Shown here: piece after piece, positions 8,860 to 17,624 of the stretch
Position numbering within the stretch: the stretch's first letter is position 1
Layout of the letters: each line of letters starts with the position of its first letter
DNA from: Paraburkholderia tagetis
Lineage (GTDB): Bacteria; Pseudomonadota; Gammaproteobacteria; Burkholderiales; Burkholderiaceae
Reading direction: 5' to 3'
DNA length: 53,068 nt
Assembly: GCF_022213065.1 (NCBI RefSeq)
Contig: NZ_JAKLJA010000043.1
Coordinates: forward strand, 1 to 53,068
Translations under genes and position numbers: made by a program
Notes under the pieces: generated by a model
What the model saw: only the letters and a program-made list of their open reading frames with translations
What the model was told of the DNA's origin: nothing
Databases searched by the model: none

Positions 8860-9010
8860 AATTGGTGGGCCATGCTTCATTTACCCGCTAACTGCAAACC
8901 AAAATCCCGCGTTTCGCAAGGTAGATCGCCACCGCAGCGTCCGATTCGCGCTGGACGGCGAATCAGGGGTTCTCAAAATTCCTTTTCAATAAATCGGAAC
9001 GCACAAGAAA

Positions 9011-9036
9011 AACCCGCCTCTCACGGCGGGTTCCTC
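9011..9036 (-). terminator. Intrinsic terminator of the HAD phosphatase gene
   Basis: An 8-bp perfect stem AACCCGCC/GGCGGGTT with a 6-nt loop. On the minus strand it is followed by TTTTTCTT. It lies 75 bp past the phosphatase stop codon, beyond the heptamer repeat. On the plus strand it could also stop readthrough from the propeller gene, but with a poorer T-run. Confidence 0.8.
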
Positions 9037-9091
9037 CTCAAACCTCAAACCTCAAACCTCAAACCTCAAACCTCAAACCTCAAACCTCAAA
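9036..9091. repeat. Perfect tandem heptamer (CCTCAAA)x8
   Basis: Eight uninterrupted copies of CCTCAAA between the stop codon of the minus-strand HAD phosphatase gene (9112) and its terminator (9011-9032). In the transcript it reads UUUGAGG repeated in the 3' UTR. The perfect copies suggest recent slippage expansion and likely length variation between strains. Confidence 0.95.
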
Positions 9092-9111
9092 CCAAAGCAG
9101 ACCGCATCACA

Positions 9112-10386
9112 TCACGCCAGCAGCTTGCGCTCCGTCTTCCCGTACTTCACCGACTTCTCATCCGGAATCATCAGCCCGGTGCGCTCATCCCGTCCCTGCA
9201 GAAGGAAACGCGCGTTGGGATTGCCGATCTGCTCGGCCGCGAGCTTGCTGTCCGCACCAATCTCGCCCTTCTTCATCCGGTTCACGATCACGCCGGCCGC
9301 CGTGTCCTTGAAGTCGCGCAGCATCCACGCGTCGCCGTCGCTGTCGCCGAACACGAGCAGCGGGCCATAGCCCTTCTTTGACGCCAGTTCTCCGCGAATG
9401 CCCAAGGTTTTGCCCGGGCCGTAGTTGAAGTACCAGCCGTTCTTGTAGTCGCTCGTGTACTTGCCGTCGCGCATCTCCAGACGCATGCCGATCACGTTCT
9501 CCGGCGGCACGCCGTAGCCGTAGTTCGGATGGCCGGCAAACACGCGCACGACGTCGTCGAGCGACGCGGTGCTGATGTACACGTCGATACCGTTCTCACG
9601 CAGCGTATGCATTGCCGCGCGAATTTCCTCGTGAATGCGGATGCCGTGGAAATGCGTGTCCGATACGACGCCAGCCTTGCCCGGCAGCGTCGCCGGGCTT
9701 TCATACGCGACTTTGCGCAGCGCATCGCCGATGCCGTGATCGTTCGACGCCGCCGCCATCGCCTGCATCTCGGCGGGCGTCATGTTCCTGTAGAAGTAGA
9801 TGATCCACTTGTAGCCGACTTCGAGCGGATGCGTATCGCAGATCGCGTCGTACATGAAATACAGCTTCGCGCGGAAATCCTTGAACTGGTCGGTTTCCTG
9901 AATGGCTTCGAGACTCTTGTCGCCGGCGAGGCCCTTGTAGTTCGCATATAGCCAGCGGTAGTCGGATTCGACGTCGGCGGCGAGATCGTCCATCGTCACC
10001 GGCTTGCCGTCCACCGTCGTGTAGTCCTTCATGAACGGGCCTTTCGGCACGTCCTTCCACATCACCTGAACGAATTCATCCGGCGTCATCTTGTACTGAA
10101 GATGATTGATCTGGTACATCAGCAACGCCTCTTCGCAGTCGTTCATGATGCACGTGTTGTCCCAGTCGAACACCGCATACGGACGACGATTCGGGTTGTA
10201 TTGCTTGCTTTTCACGCCGTGCTGGTCGAGCACCGACTGCAGGCGCGCCGCGTTCAGCGGCGACCAGCGGCCCGGGTCGAGCGAGTCGGCCGTCGGCTTT
10301 GCGGTTCCGGCCGCGCCTGCTTTGGCGACGAGCGAGCCGGCCGCAGTGGCGACGGCAAGGGTGTTCAGAAACTTGCGGCGTTGCAT
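9112..10386 (-). CDS. Tat-exported HAD phosphatase, candidate phosphorylcholine phosphatase
   Basis: A 424-residue protein with an N-terminal MQRRKFLNTLAVATAAGS, a twin-arginine signal, so it is probably exported folded. The HAD core starts with AVFDWDNTCIMND (nucleophile Asp of DxDxT). It has a helical cap and ends with VFGDSDGDAWML (acidic motif). The order and the aromatic cap resemble PchP-type phosphatases that release choline from phosphorylcholine. A GbdR/ArgR-like operator lies at 10544-10570 upstream, and Pseudomonas pchP is a known GbdR target, which supports a role in supplying choline to this cluster. The substrate is inferred, and other phosphate esters are possible. The start has GGAGAGAG; the longer frame to 10518 is rejected. 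Confidence 0.75.
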   Translation of the reverse strand: MQRRKFLNTLAVATAAGSLVAKAGAAGTAKPTADSLDPGRWSPLNAARLQSVLDQHGVKSKQYNPNRRPYAVFDWDNTCIMNDCEEALLMYQINHLQYKMTPDEFVQVMWKDVPKGPFMKDYTTVDGKPVTMDDLAADVESDYRWLYANYKGLAGDKSLEAIQETDQFKDFRAKLYFMYDAICDTHPLEVGYKWIIYFYRNMTPAEMQAMAAASNDHGIGDALRKVAYESPATLPGKAGVVSDTHFHGIRIHEEIRAAMHTLRENGIDVYISTASLDDVVRVFAGHPNYGYGVPPENVIGMRLEMRDGKYTSDYKNGWYFNYGPGKTLGIRGELASKKGYGPLLVFGDSDGDAWMLRDFKDTAAGVIVNRMKKGEIGADSKLAAEQIGNPNARFLLQGRDERTGLMIPDEKSVKYGKTERKLLA

Positions 10387-10543
10387 GGTCTCTCTCCGTG
10401 GATATGGCGACTCTGATCCGCTTGGGTCGCGCTCGGCCATTGCGCGCACAACGGCCGGCGTTCGTACTGACGCCCACGCCGCCGATCGAGAGGTTCGTGC
10501 CTCGGGTCGACGGCGCATGGCCTTCCGAAAATATGACGAAGAT

Positions 10544-10570
10544 ATGACAACGACTTACTGCCTTGCGACG
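10544..10570 (-). promoter_or_regulatory. Putative GlxA/GbdR-type operator upstream of HAD phosphatase
   Basis: Read on the minus strand: CGTCGC, eight bases, AA, five bases, then TGTCAT. This is a direct repeat with 21-bp spacing about 160 bp upstream of the phosphatase ATG. It fits the half-site TGTCGC-N8-AA-N5 seen at five other promoters here, with one mismatch in the first half and weaker agreement in the second. Confidence 0.5.
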
Positions 10571-10992
10571 GCAAGCTGTCCAGGAACGACGCCGCCGGGT
10601 ATTTCATCCGCCGCCCGATGCATTTCATAAGTCGTTCTAAACGACGCGGTTCCTTTCTGTGTTGAGGCGATGGCAAGTCCTCAACGAACGGCAGATATCG
10701 ACGCGTGATGATTCGTGTATATGCAACGAGCATCGATGTTTACACGCATCCGTGGAAGCCCGATTGGATTATTCTGCGTTTCCTTAATTCGCGTTTTGAA
10801 TGAATGTGTGATACCTGGATTCTGTCGCTGAGTGAAAGTAACAAGTGCGATTTTTGCCAGAAATCACTATGCTGGGGATACAATCAAAACGAGCGTCGCG
10901 CGATCTCACACTTGTTGCTCCTGCCGCCGCTCCACACCGGGATGTCGCCCCAAAAAACGGCCGTCTGTCAATAGATATCAATATTCCCCTGA
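10571..10992. other. Divergent intergenic region between phosphatase and acyltransferase
   Basis: About 420 bp of lower GC without a convincing gene. It should contain the promoters of the flanking divergent genes. I see no strong hairpin or repeat in it. Confidence 0.4.
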
Positions 10993-11904
10993 ATGGCGAC
11001 AAACGACTCTCACAAGCAGGAGAAAATCCTGGGACGACTAGGCTTTGCCACCCTTGTAGCGCTGCTGCGCGTCTTTTCAGTCCTGCCCTACGGGTTGGTT
11101 GCCAGGTTTGGCAGTGTGCTCGGCACGATGCTGTACGCGCTTCCAAGCTCCCGAAAACACATCGTTCTTGTCAATCTGCGTCTGTGCTTTCCGGGTAAAT
11201 CCGACGCTGAGTACGAGGTTCTCGCGAGAAATCATTTTCGCCACGTCATTCGAAGCTATGTCGAACGCGGCGTCCAATGGTTTGGCAGCGAAAAGTCGAT
11301 TCGGAATCTGGTCCAGATCGAAAGCCGAATCGATCTGGAAGAAAAGCATGCGGTACCGACCATTTTTCTGGGCTTTCATTTTGTAAGTGTCGAGGTCGGC
11401 TGCATACTCTACTCGACGCAGTTGCCCGCCGCCTCCCTCTATACGCGCATGTCGAACGCGCGCATGTGCGACCTCGCCAAGCGGCAACGCGGCAGATTTG
11501 GCGCCGAGATGGTCGAACGGTCGACGAGCGCGAGGAAGATCGTTGGGCTGCTTCGCTCAGGCATACCGGTCATGCTGGCAGCGGACATGGATCACGGCAT
11601 CCAGAACTCTGTTTTTGTGCCGTTTTTTGGCGTTCCCGCGTGCACGCTTACTTCGGTTTCGCGCCTTGCCAGGCTAGCCGGTGCACGAGTGGTGCCATTC
11701 GTCACGGAAGTGCTGCCGGATTACCGCGGCTATAAGCTCACTATCTTCGAGCCGTTCAGCGGCTTTCCATCGGAGAGCGAAACGCTCGATGCGCGTCGGA
11801 TGAACGAGTTTCTTGAAACACAGATCCGGAAGTGCCCGGAGCAGTATTACTGGGTGCACCGCCGCTTCAAGAATCGTCCGCCGGGCGTGCCAGGCGTGTA
11901 TTGA
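10993..11904 (+). CDS. Lipid A late acyltransferase (LpxL/HtrB family)
   Basis: Transfers a secondary acyl chain onto the lipid A precursor at the inner membrane. The 303-residue length is typical. It has an N-terminal membrane anchor (about 15-50), then the catalytic HX4E motif (H129...E134 in GFHFVSVE), AADMDHG and the C-terminal QYYWVHRRFKNRP, which is a family signature. The gene is isolated from other lipid A genes, so this is probably a secondary paralogue rather than the housekeeping copy. Which acyl position or chain it uses cannot be read. It may remodel the envelope. Confidence 0.85.
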   Translation: MATNDSHKQEKILGRLGFATLVALLRVFSVLPYGLVARFGSVLGTMLYALPSSRKHIVLVNLRLCFPGKSDAEYEVLARNHFRHVIRSYVERGVQWFGSEKSIRNLVQIESRIDLEEKHAVPTIFLGFHFVSVEVGCILYSTQLPAASLYTRMSNARMCDLAKRQRGRFGAEMVERSTSARKIVGLLRSGIPVMLAADMDHGIQNSVFVPFFGVPACTLTSVSRLARLAGARVVPFVTEVLPDYRGYKLTIFEPFSGFPSESETLDARRMNEFLETQIRKCPEQYYWVHRRFKNRPPGVPGVY

Positions 11905-12201
11905 TCCAGTCTCTTCGATGCATGCCAGACCGGCAGTGGCCGTGCACGACAGTTAATCAGTCGGAATCCTCAATAATTAAAAAAGACGAGGACGCTCATT
12001 GCATGGGAGCGTTTCCAGCCGCACGCCCCGTCATTCATCTCCGCTGTAAAAAAATCGAAAGAAAGAGAAATATCCAGTCATACGACTGAAGCGTTGCTGA
12101 AAGCAATCCAGCGACTGCACGCATGCACGCGTCCAGAAACGGCAGAAAGAGCCCCCGATATCGCCGGTGCGGCCTGGGCCACGGGCTCTCTTCCGTATTT
12201 C

Positions 12202-12217
12202 GATTGATCGTTCAATC
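12202..12217. promoter_or_regulatory. BetI operator upstream of choX
   Basis: A perfect inverted repeat GATTGA-TCGT-TCAATC. Its reverse complement differs at one base from the palindrome upstream of betI at 19770-19785. The sequence agrees with the TTGATTGAACG-type operators of BetI. It lies about 290 bp before the choX start, so the choX promoter would be repressed by BetI in the absence of choline. Confidence 0.75.
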
Positions 12218-12256
12218 AACTTAAAACCTTGCTGCACGGCCTTCGTGGCGTCGCGT

Positions 12257-12285
12257 TGTCGCATCTGCGCAATTGCTCGTCGCAA
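12257..12285 (+). promoter_or_regulatory. Putative GbdR/ArgR-type direct-repeat site upstream of choX
   Basis: TGTCGC, eight bases, AA, five bases, CGTCGCAA. The first half is an exact match to TGTCGC-N8-AA-N5, and the second half starts 21 bp later. It sits 40 bp downstream of the BetI palindrome, so choX could receive both choline (BetI) and betaine-type (AraC-family) signals. Confidence 0.6.
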
Positions 12286-12502
12286 TTGCTACGTTGATCC
12301 GCTTTTTGCCAAACGACTATTGACCGTGGGATGCACGTCCTCGCTTCTTTCTTCCCGTAAGCCCCGGTACAGGGGCGTGGGGCTACTGGAGCGCGGGCGG
12401 GCACGCGTCTTGCGCCGGGCGACCCGCAGTCCGTCCGCGAGTTTGCCGCCATCCCTTCCATGCGGAACCGATCGACGCTATGCAGTCTCGAGGAGATAAA
12501 AG

Positions 12503-13453
12503 ATGTCCCGATTCCAAACCCTGCAGGCCTGTGCGCTCCTGTTCGCGGCAGCCGCCTGTTCCAGCGCCTATGCGGCGGATCCCGCCGAGTGCAAGGCAGT
12601 GCGCTTCGCCGATGTAGGCTGGACCGATATCGCGGCGACCACGGGTGTCGCATCCACGATACTCGCCGGGCTCGGCTACGAGCCCACCAAGACCATCGCT
12701 TCGGTGCCGATCACATTTGCGGGCCTGAAGAGCAAGCAGATCGACGTGTTCCTCGGCTACTGGTCGCCGACGATGGACCCGATGATCGAGCCGTTCACGA
12801 AAGCGGGCTCGATCAAGGTGTTGCCGACGCCGAACCTCATCGGCGCCAAATACACGCTCGCCGTGCCCGACTATGTGTATCAGGGTGGCCTGCACTCGTT
12901 CCAGGACATCGCGAAGTTCGCGGACAAATTGCAGGGCCGGATTTACGGCATCGAACCCGGCAACGACGGCAACCAGCTGATTCAGAAGATGATCACCTCG
13001 AATCAGTATGGTCTCGGCAAGTTCAAGCTCGTGGAGTCGAGCGAGGCCGGCATGCTCGTGCAGGTGAACCGGGCCGTGCGCGAAAAGCAGTGGATCGTGT
13101 TCCTCGGCTGGGAGCCGCATCCGATGAACGTGCAGATGAAGATCGATTACCTCGCGGGTGGCGACGACGTGTTCGGTCCTGATTACGGCGCGGCGAAGGT
13201 TCTCACCGCCGAACCGCCCGATTACGGCACGCGCTGCCCGAACGTCGCGAAGTTCGTCTCCAACCTGCAGTTCACGACCGCCATCGAGAACCATTTGATG
13301 GTGCCCATCGCGGCCAAGGAAGACCCGAACAAGGCCGCCGCCGACTGGCTCAAGGCCAATCCGCAGATGCTCGACAAGTGGCTCGCCGGCGTGACGACCC
13401 TCGACGGCAAGCCGGGTGTGCCCGCCGTGCGCGCGTATCTGGGCACGCACTGA
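12503..13453 (+). CDS. choX: Choline ABC transporter substrate-binding protein
   Basis: Periplasmic receptor of the OpuAC/ChoX type. The 316-residue precursor has a signal peptide to about residue 24 (ALLFAAAACSSAYAA). The mature protein shows the aromatic box expected for quaternary ammonium binding: W40, W87 (LGYWSP), Y124 (VPDYVY) and W203 (LGWEPHP). Known ChoX ligands are three Trp and a Tyr in comparable positions. A GAGGAG ribosome site precedes the ATG. There is no permease or ATPase next to it, and it probably feeds the CbcVW-type core encoded at 45664-47722. A hairpin at 13473-13512 follows it. Confidence 0.88.
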   Translation: MSRFQTLQACALLFAAAACSSAYAADPAECKAVRFADVGWTDIAATTGVASTILAGLGYEPTKTIASVPITFAGLKSKQIDVFLGYWSPTMDPMIEPFTKAGSIKVLPTPNLIGAKYTLAVPDYVYQGGLHSFQDIAKFADKLQGRIYGIEPGNDGNQLIQKMITSNQYGLGKFKLVESSEAGMLVQVNRAVREKQWIVFLGWEPHPMNVQMKIDYLAGGDDVFGPDYGAAKVLTAEPPDYGTRCPNVAKFVSNLQFTTAIENHLMVPIAAKEDPNKAAADWLKANPQMLDKWLAGVTTLDGKPGVPAVRAYLGTH

Positions 13454-13472
13454 CCCTTCTTGAATGCAAGAA

Positions 13473-13512
13473 GCGCCCGCCGTTCGCACCCTCTTGCGAA
13501 CGGCCGGGGCGC
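13473..13512 (+). terminator. GC-rich hairpin after choX
   Basis: Stem CCGTTCGCA/TGCGAACGG (9 bp, 6-nt loop) extended by GCGCCC/GGGCGC. It lacks a T-run, so it may be a weak terminator or an mRNA-stabilising structure between choX and the permease gene, letting choX be made in excess. Confidence 0.45.
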
Positions 13513-13624
13513 ACAGGGCGCCTGGGGCTAGCGGTGCGTATGCACGGTGCTCCTGGCGATCCCTGAACGCCCCAATTGGCGCGGCAATTTTGTTCGATTA
13601 GCGTTACCCCTCAGGAGGAATTGG

Positions 13625-15271
13625 ATGGAGCAGGCTGGAATACGTACGCGGGGTGCCGATGAGGTCGGCGCCCGAGGCGACCATGGCCATGCGTTGCAGC
13701 GTGGCCTTACCTGGAAAGACGCATTTTGGGTCACGAGCGGCGTACCGGCAGGTGTGCTTTTCACGATCGGCGGTGTATGCGCAACCATAGGCCAGCCGGC
13801 GTGGGCTATCTGGATCGCATCGATCACGATGGGTCTCGTGCAAAGCGCCACTTATGCCGAGATTTCCGGCCTTTTTCCGCACAAATCCGGTGGTGCGTCG
13901 GTCTATGGCGCGATCGGCTGGGTGCGCTACAGCAAGATGATTGCGCCGGTCTCGGTGTGGTGCAACTGGCTCGCCTGGTCGCCCATGCTCGCGCTGGGTT
14001 GCGGCCTCGCCGCGAATTACGCGCTCGCCACGCTGTTTGCTCCCGATGCGGCCATTCTGCAATGGCACTGGACGCTCGCGAACCTGGACTTCATCAAGCC
14101 CGGCCTCACGCTGCGGATCAATTCCACCTTCGCGATTGCAGCGGCATTCCTGCTGATCACGTTCCGGCTTCAGCATAGCGGCGCATCGAAGGCCGCCAAA
14201 ACGCAGAAGATTCTTGGCATTGCCTCGCTCACGCCGCTGCTGATCGTCGGGCTTGCGCCGTTCGTCACCGGCGATGTGCCCGCGAAACATCTGTTTCCGC
14301 TGCTGCCGCTCGGCCATGACGCGCAAGGCAATTTGACCGCCTCGGTCTTTGGCGCATGGAACGGCCAGGGCGTGGTGATGGCGCTGGGCGCCATGTTCAT
14401 GGCTGGCTGGGCTTCGTATGGCTTCGAGACCGCCGTCTGCTATACGCGCGAATTCCGCGATCCGCGCCGCGATACCGCGCGCGCGATCTTCTGGTCGGGC
14501 GCGCTGTGCCTCGTCGTGATGACGCTCGTGCCGCTCGCCTTCCAGGGCTCGCTCGGCATGCAGGCGATGCTCGATCCGCGCATCGGCGACGGCACCGGCG
14601 TGGGCACGGCGATGGCGTCCATCGTGGGCGGCGGCGCATGGGTCGGCAATGCCGTGGTCGTGATGCTGATGCTCTCGATTCTGCTGATCGTGATGACTTC
14701 GATGATGGGGTCTTCGCGCACGCTCTATCAGGCTTCGGTGGACGGCTGGCTGCCGCGCTACCTCTCGCGTGTGAACGAGCACGGCGCGCCTACGGCGGCC
14801 ATGTGGACCGATCTGGGCTTTAACCTCGTGCTGCTCGCGATGTCCGACTACATGACGGTGCTCTCCATCTCGAACGTCTGCTACATGCTGTTTGTGTTTC
14901 TCAATCTGCAGTCGGGCTGGATTCATCGCATGGATCGTCCGTCATGGGATCGCCCGTTCCGCTGCCCGACGTGGCTGCTGGCGCTCGGCGCACTGTGCGG
15001 TTATGCGAATCTCGTGTTCGTTGGCGCGGGTGCGAATCTGCAAGGCGCGAATACGCTGCGCGATGGCTTGATTGCGATGCTGCTGATCGTGCCGGTGTTT
15101 GCTTATCGCCATTACTGGCAGGATCGTGGGCGCTTTCCCGCAGGCAGTGCGCTCGATATGGAAGTGAAGATTCCCATGCGCAGCAAGTGGCGCGATATGT
15201 TGCCTTATGCCGCGTTGATTGCGGCCGCGCTGACGATTGCGATTTCGTATCGGTTGGCTTCGGCGGTTTAA
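13625..15271 (+). CDS. APC-superfamily permease, probable choline/amine uptake
   Basis: A 548-residue inner-membrane transporter with about 12-14 hydrophobic helices. The N-terminal helix has the VTSGVPAGVLFTIGG glycine-rich loop and the segment GLFPHKSGGASVYGAIG typical of the amino acid/polyamine/organocation superfamily. The start at 13625 is preceded by AGGAGGAATTGG and is preferred over the open frame from 13547. It lies between choX and the betIBA operon, 170 bp after choX, so I infer uptake of choline, a related amine or a catabolic intermediate. A different substrate, such as GABA or ethanolamine, cannot be excluded. Confidence 0.75.
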   Translation: MEQAGIRTRGADEVGARGDHGHALQRGLTWKDAFWVTSGVPAGVLFTIGGVCATIGQPAWAIWIASITMGLVQSATYAEISGLFPHKSGGASVYGAIGWVRYSKMIAPVSVWCNWLAWSPMLALGCGLAANYALATLFAPDAAILQWHWTLANLDFIKPGLTLRINSTFAIAAAFLLITFRLQHSGASKAAKTQKILGIASLTPLLIVGLAPFVTGDVPAKHLFPLLPLGHDAQGNLTASVFGAWNGQGVVMALGAMFMAGWASYGFETAVCYTREFRDPRRDTARAIFWSGALCLVVMTLVPLAFQGSLGMQAMLDPRIGDGTGVGTAMASIVGGGAWVGNAVVVMLMLSILLIVMTSMMGSSRTLYQASVDGWLPRYLSRVNEHGAPTAAMWTDLGFNLVLLAMSDYMTVLSISNVCYMLFVFLNLQSGWIHRMDRPSWDRPFRCPTWLLALGALCGYANLVFVGAGANLQGANTLRDGLIAMLLIVPVFAYRHYWQDRGRFPAGSALDMEVKIPMRSKWRDMLPYAALIAAALTIAISYRLASAV

Positions 15272-15360
15272 TGGGGCGGTTTTAATTCTGCTGTTGGTTT
15301 CTTCACGGCGTCACGTTGGCATTCGGAGTTCGGGTGCTGCGTGGCGCTGTTTTGTTTTGG

Positions 15361-15393
15361 GCGGTTTTTCGCGTTTTTTCGCGTTTTTTCGCG
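15361..15393 (+). repeat. 10-bp tandem repeat (GCGTTTTTTC)x3
   Basis: Three consecutive near-identical 10-mers (GCGGTTTTTC, then GCGTTTTTTC twice) between the permease gene and the dispersed repeat copy. The T-runs spaced by one helical turn resemble phased T-tracts that bend DNA. Confidence 0.75.
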
Positions 15394-15399
15394 TTTCCT

Positions 15400-15590
15400 T
15401 GTGTTCGTGGTGGTCTATTAGCGTTGCCCCTGTGCGGGGCAAAAGAAAGCCGCTCACACCGCTAGTGTGACGCCGTCCACCACTTGCCTTTAATCGGAGC
15501 GGTTCCGGAGCGTCTGTCACCACGCGCCGTTTTTCGGAGTGACAAAGGGCTCATACCTCCGGCAGCGCTGCGCGCGCCGTGAGGCATAAC
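15400..15590 (+). repeat. Dispersed intergenic repeat, half copy 1
   Basis: Shares a long stretch with the regions at 30045 and 44780: AGCGTTGCCCCTGTGCGGGGC, then AAAAGAAAGCCGCTCAC and a block from ATCGGAGCGGTTCCGGAGCG through GGGCTCAT to CGTGAGGCATAAC. Only one arm is present; the 15-bp hairpin and the inverted second arm found in the other copies are missing. Confidence 0.8.
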
Positions 15591-15757
15591 AAGTACCCCG
15601 ATCGGTGCGCTCCTCTTCGCATGGGCACCACCACCTCCGCAGTATCCCGTCTGGAATCGTCGCTCGCGAGCGAAAAACATTCTCCATCTCTGGCGACGCT
15701 GCGCAAGTACGCAGCGGCATGCGGAAAATCCCTGAGAATTTCACTCGTGTAAACACA

Positions 15758-15802
15758 AGCGGGCCGGAGTCGTCGCGCTTTGCGCTTCGATTCCGGCCCG
15801 CT
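15758..15802 (-). terminator. Intrinsic terminator of betIBA
   Basis: An 11-bp perfect stem AGCGGGCCGGA/TCCGGCCCGCT with a 23-nt loop that can itself pair (GCGC...GCGC). It lies 40 bp beyond the betA stop. On the minus strand it is followed by TGTGTTTAC, a moderate T-rich tail. Confidence 0.75.
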
Positions 15803-15842
15803 ACGATATCCGATTATTCAGGTATCCGATTTATCAGGGAGA

Positions 15843-17594
15843 TCACGACATTGCGTGCGCCTTGCGTCGTTCTCCGCTCGGCGCCGCCTTCATTCCCGTC
15901 GTTCCCGCCGGGCGCAGCGGCAAGTCACCGCCGCGTGCCGGTGCGCCATCCGCCACGTAATACGGCGCCGTCGAGCGCGCGAGCGGTTTACGGCCGCGAA
16001 TGCGGTCGGCGATCTTCTCGGCGAGCATGATCGTCGGGGCGTTGAGGTTGCCAGTGGTGATGCGCGGCATGATCGATGCATCCACCACGCGCAGGCCGTC
16101 GAGTCCATGCACGCGGCCTTCCTCGTCCACTACCGCCATGTCGTCGTAGCCCATCGCGCACGAGCACGACGGGTGGAACGCCGTCTCGGCGCGGTTGCGC
16201 ACGAAGGCGTCGATCTGCGAGTCGGTCTTGAGGTCCGCGCCCGGGTTCAGCTCGCGGCCACGGTAACGGTTCAGCGCCGGCTGTGCAATGATCTCGCGCG
16301 TGATGCGGATGGCGTCGCGGAACTCGCGCCAGTCGAGCGCTTCGGACATGTAGTTGAAGAGAATCGACGGATGCTGGCGCGGGTCGCGCGAGCGCAGTTT
16401 CACACGGCCGCGGCTAGGCGAGCGCATCGAGCCGACGTGCGCCTGGAAGCCGTGCATCTTGATCGCATTGCTGCCGTTGTAATTGATCGCAACGGGCAGG
16501 AAGTGATACTGGATGTTGGGCCACGGGTCGTCGTCGCGCGTGCGAATGAAGCCGCCCGCCTCGAAATGGTTGCTCGCGCCCATGCCGGTGCCGCGCAGCA
16601 TCCATTCGAGCCCGATGGCGGGCTGATTGCGCTTGAGCAGTGCGGGGTAGAGCGAAACGGGCTCCTTGCACTCGTACTGCATGTACATCTCCAGGTGGTC
16701 CTGAAGATTTTGCCCCACGCCCGGCAAATCGAGCACGACCGGAATATCGAGTTCGCGCAGCCACGCGCCGGGACCCACGCCCGAGCGTTGCAGCAGTTGC
16801 GGCGAGGCGATCGCGCCCGCGCACACCAGCACTTCGCGGCGCGCGTAGCGCGTGACCTGTGCGCCGCCGTCGAGAAAGACCACGCCGTTTGCGCGCTTGC
16901 CGCTGAACAGAATCCGGTCGGTGGTCGCATGCGTGACGATTTCGAGGTTGGGTCGCTGCTTCGCCTGGTCCAGGTAGCCGCGCGCGGTGCTCGCGCGCCG
17001 GCCCTTGGCCGTCACCGTGCGGTCCATCGGCCCGAAGCCTTCCTGGCGGTAGCCGTTGAGGTCGTCGGTGCGCGGGTAGCCCGCCTGCACGCCGGCCTCG
17101 ACCATCGCTTCGAACAGGGGGTTCACGCCGGGCTTGCTGGTCGTCACGTGCACGGGGCCTTCGCCGCCGTGATAATCGTTCGCGCCCACGTCGCGCGTTT
17201 CCGCCTTGCGGAAGTAGGGCAGGCAATCCAGATAGCTCCAGTTTTCCAGCCCTTTGCGCTCGGCCCAGCCGTCATAGTCGAGCGCGTTGCCGCGGATATA
17301 GCACATGCCGTTGATGAGCGAAGAGCCGCCCAGTCCCTTGCCGCGCCCGCACTCCATGCGCCGGTTGTCCATGAACGGCTCGGGGTCGGTCTCGTAGGCC
17401 CAGTTATAGCGGCGCCCTTGCAACGGGTACGCGAGCGCTGCCGGCATCTGCGTGCGGAAGTCGAAGCGGTAGTCGGGGCCGCCCGCTTCCAGCAGCAGGA
17501 CCGTGACGTCGCGGTCCTCGGTGAGCCGCGTGGCGAGCACATTGCCCGCCGATCCCGCGCCGATGATGATGTAGTCGTACTCTTGCGCTGCCAT
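15843..17594 (-). CDS. betA: Choline dehydrogenase
   Basis: FAD enzyme of the GMC family that oxidises choline to betaine aldehyde, membrane-associated and coupled to the respiratory chain. The 583-residue protein has the N-terminal FAD-binding DYIIIGAGSAGNVLATRL, the GMC signature GRGKGLGGSS, the second signature GAIASPQLLQRSG and the C-terminal active-site His in FHPSCSCAMG. The start at 17594 has GGAGGGAG in front. It is the last gene of the minus-strand betI-betB-betA operon, 30 bp after betB. The tail beyond KIADRIRGRKPLA is about 45 residues longer than the core and Gly/Pro-rich. Confidence 0.95.
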   Translation of the reverse strand: MAAQEYDYIIIGAGSAGNVLATRLTEDRDVTVLLLEAGGPDYRFDFRTQMPAALAYPLQGRRYNWAYETDPEPFMDNRRMECGRGKGLGGSSLINGMCYIRGNALDYDGWAERKGLENWSYLDCLPYFRKAETRDVGANDYHGGEGPVHVTTSKPGVNPLFEAMVEAGVQAGYPRTDDLNGYRQEGFGPMDRTVTAKGRRASTARGYLDQAKQRPNLEIVTHATTDRILFSGKRANGVVFLDGGAQVTRYARREVLVCAGAIASPQLLQRSGVGPGAWLRELDIPVVLDLPGVGQNLQDHLEMYMQYECKEPVSLYPALLKRNQPAIGLEWMLRGTGMGASNHFEAGGFIRTRDDDPWPNIQYHFLPVAINYNGSNAIKMHGFQAHVGSMRSPSRGRVKLRSRDPRQHPSILFNYMSEALDWREFRDAIRITREIIAQPALNRYRGRELNPGADLKTDSQIDAFVRNRAETAFHPSCSCAMGYDDMAVVDEEGRVHGLDGLRVVDASIMPRITTGNLNAPTIMLAEKIADRIRGRKPLARSTAPYYVADGAPARGGDLPLRPAGTTGMKAAPSGERRKAHAMS

Positions 17595-17624
17595 GCCGTC
17601 TCCCTCCAATTCCCTCGAATTCGC

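Noticed and set aside
9036..9091. CRISPR array or phase-variable coding repeat
   Set aside because: The units are contiguous heptamers without spacers and lie outside the coding frame, between stop codon and terminator.
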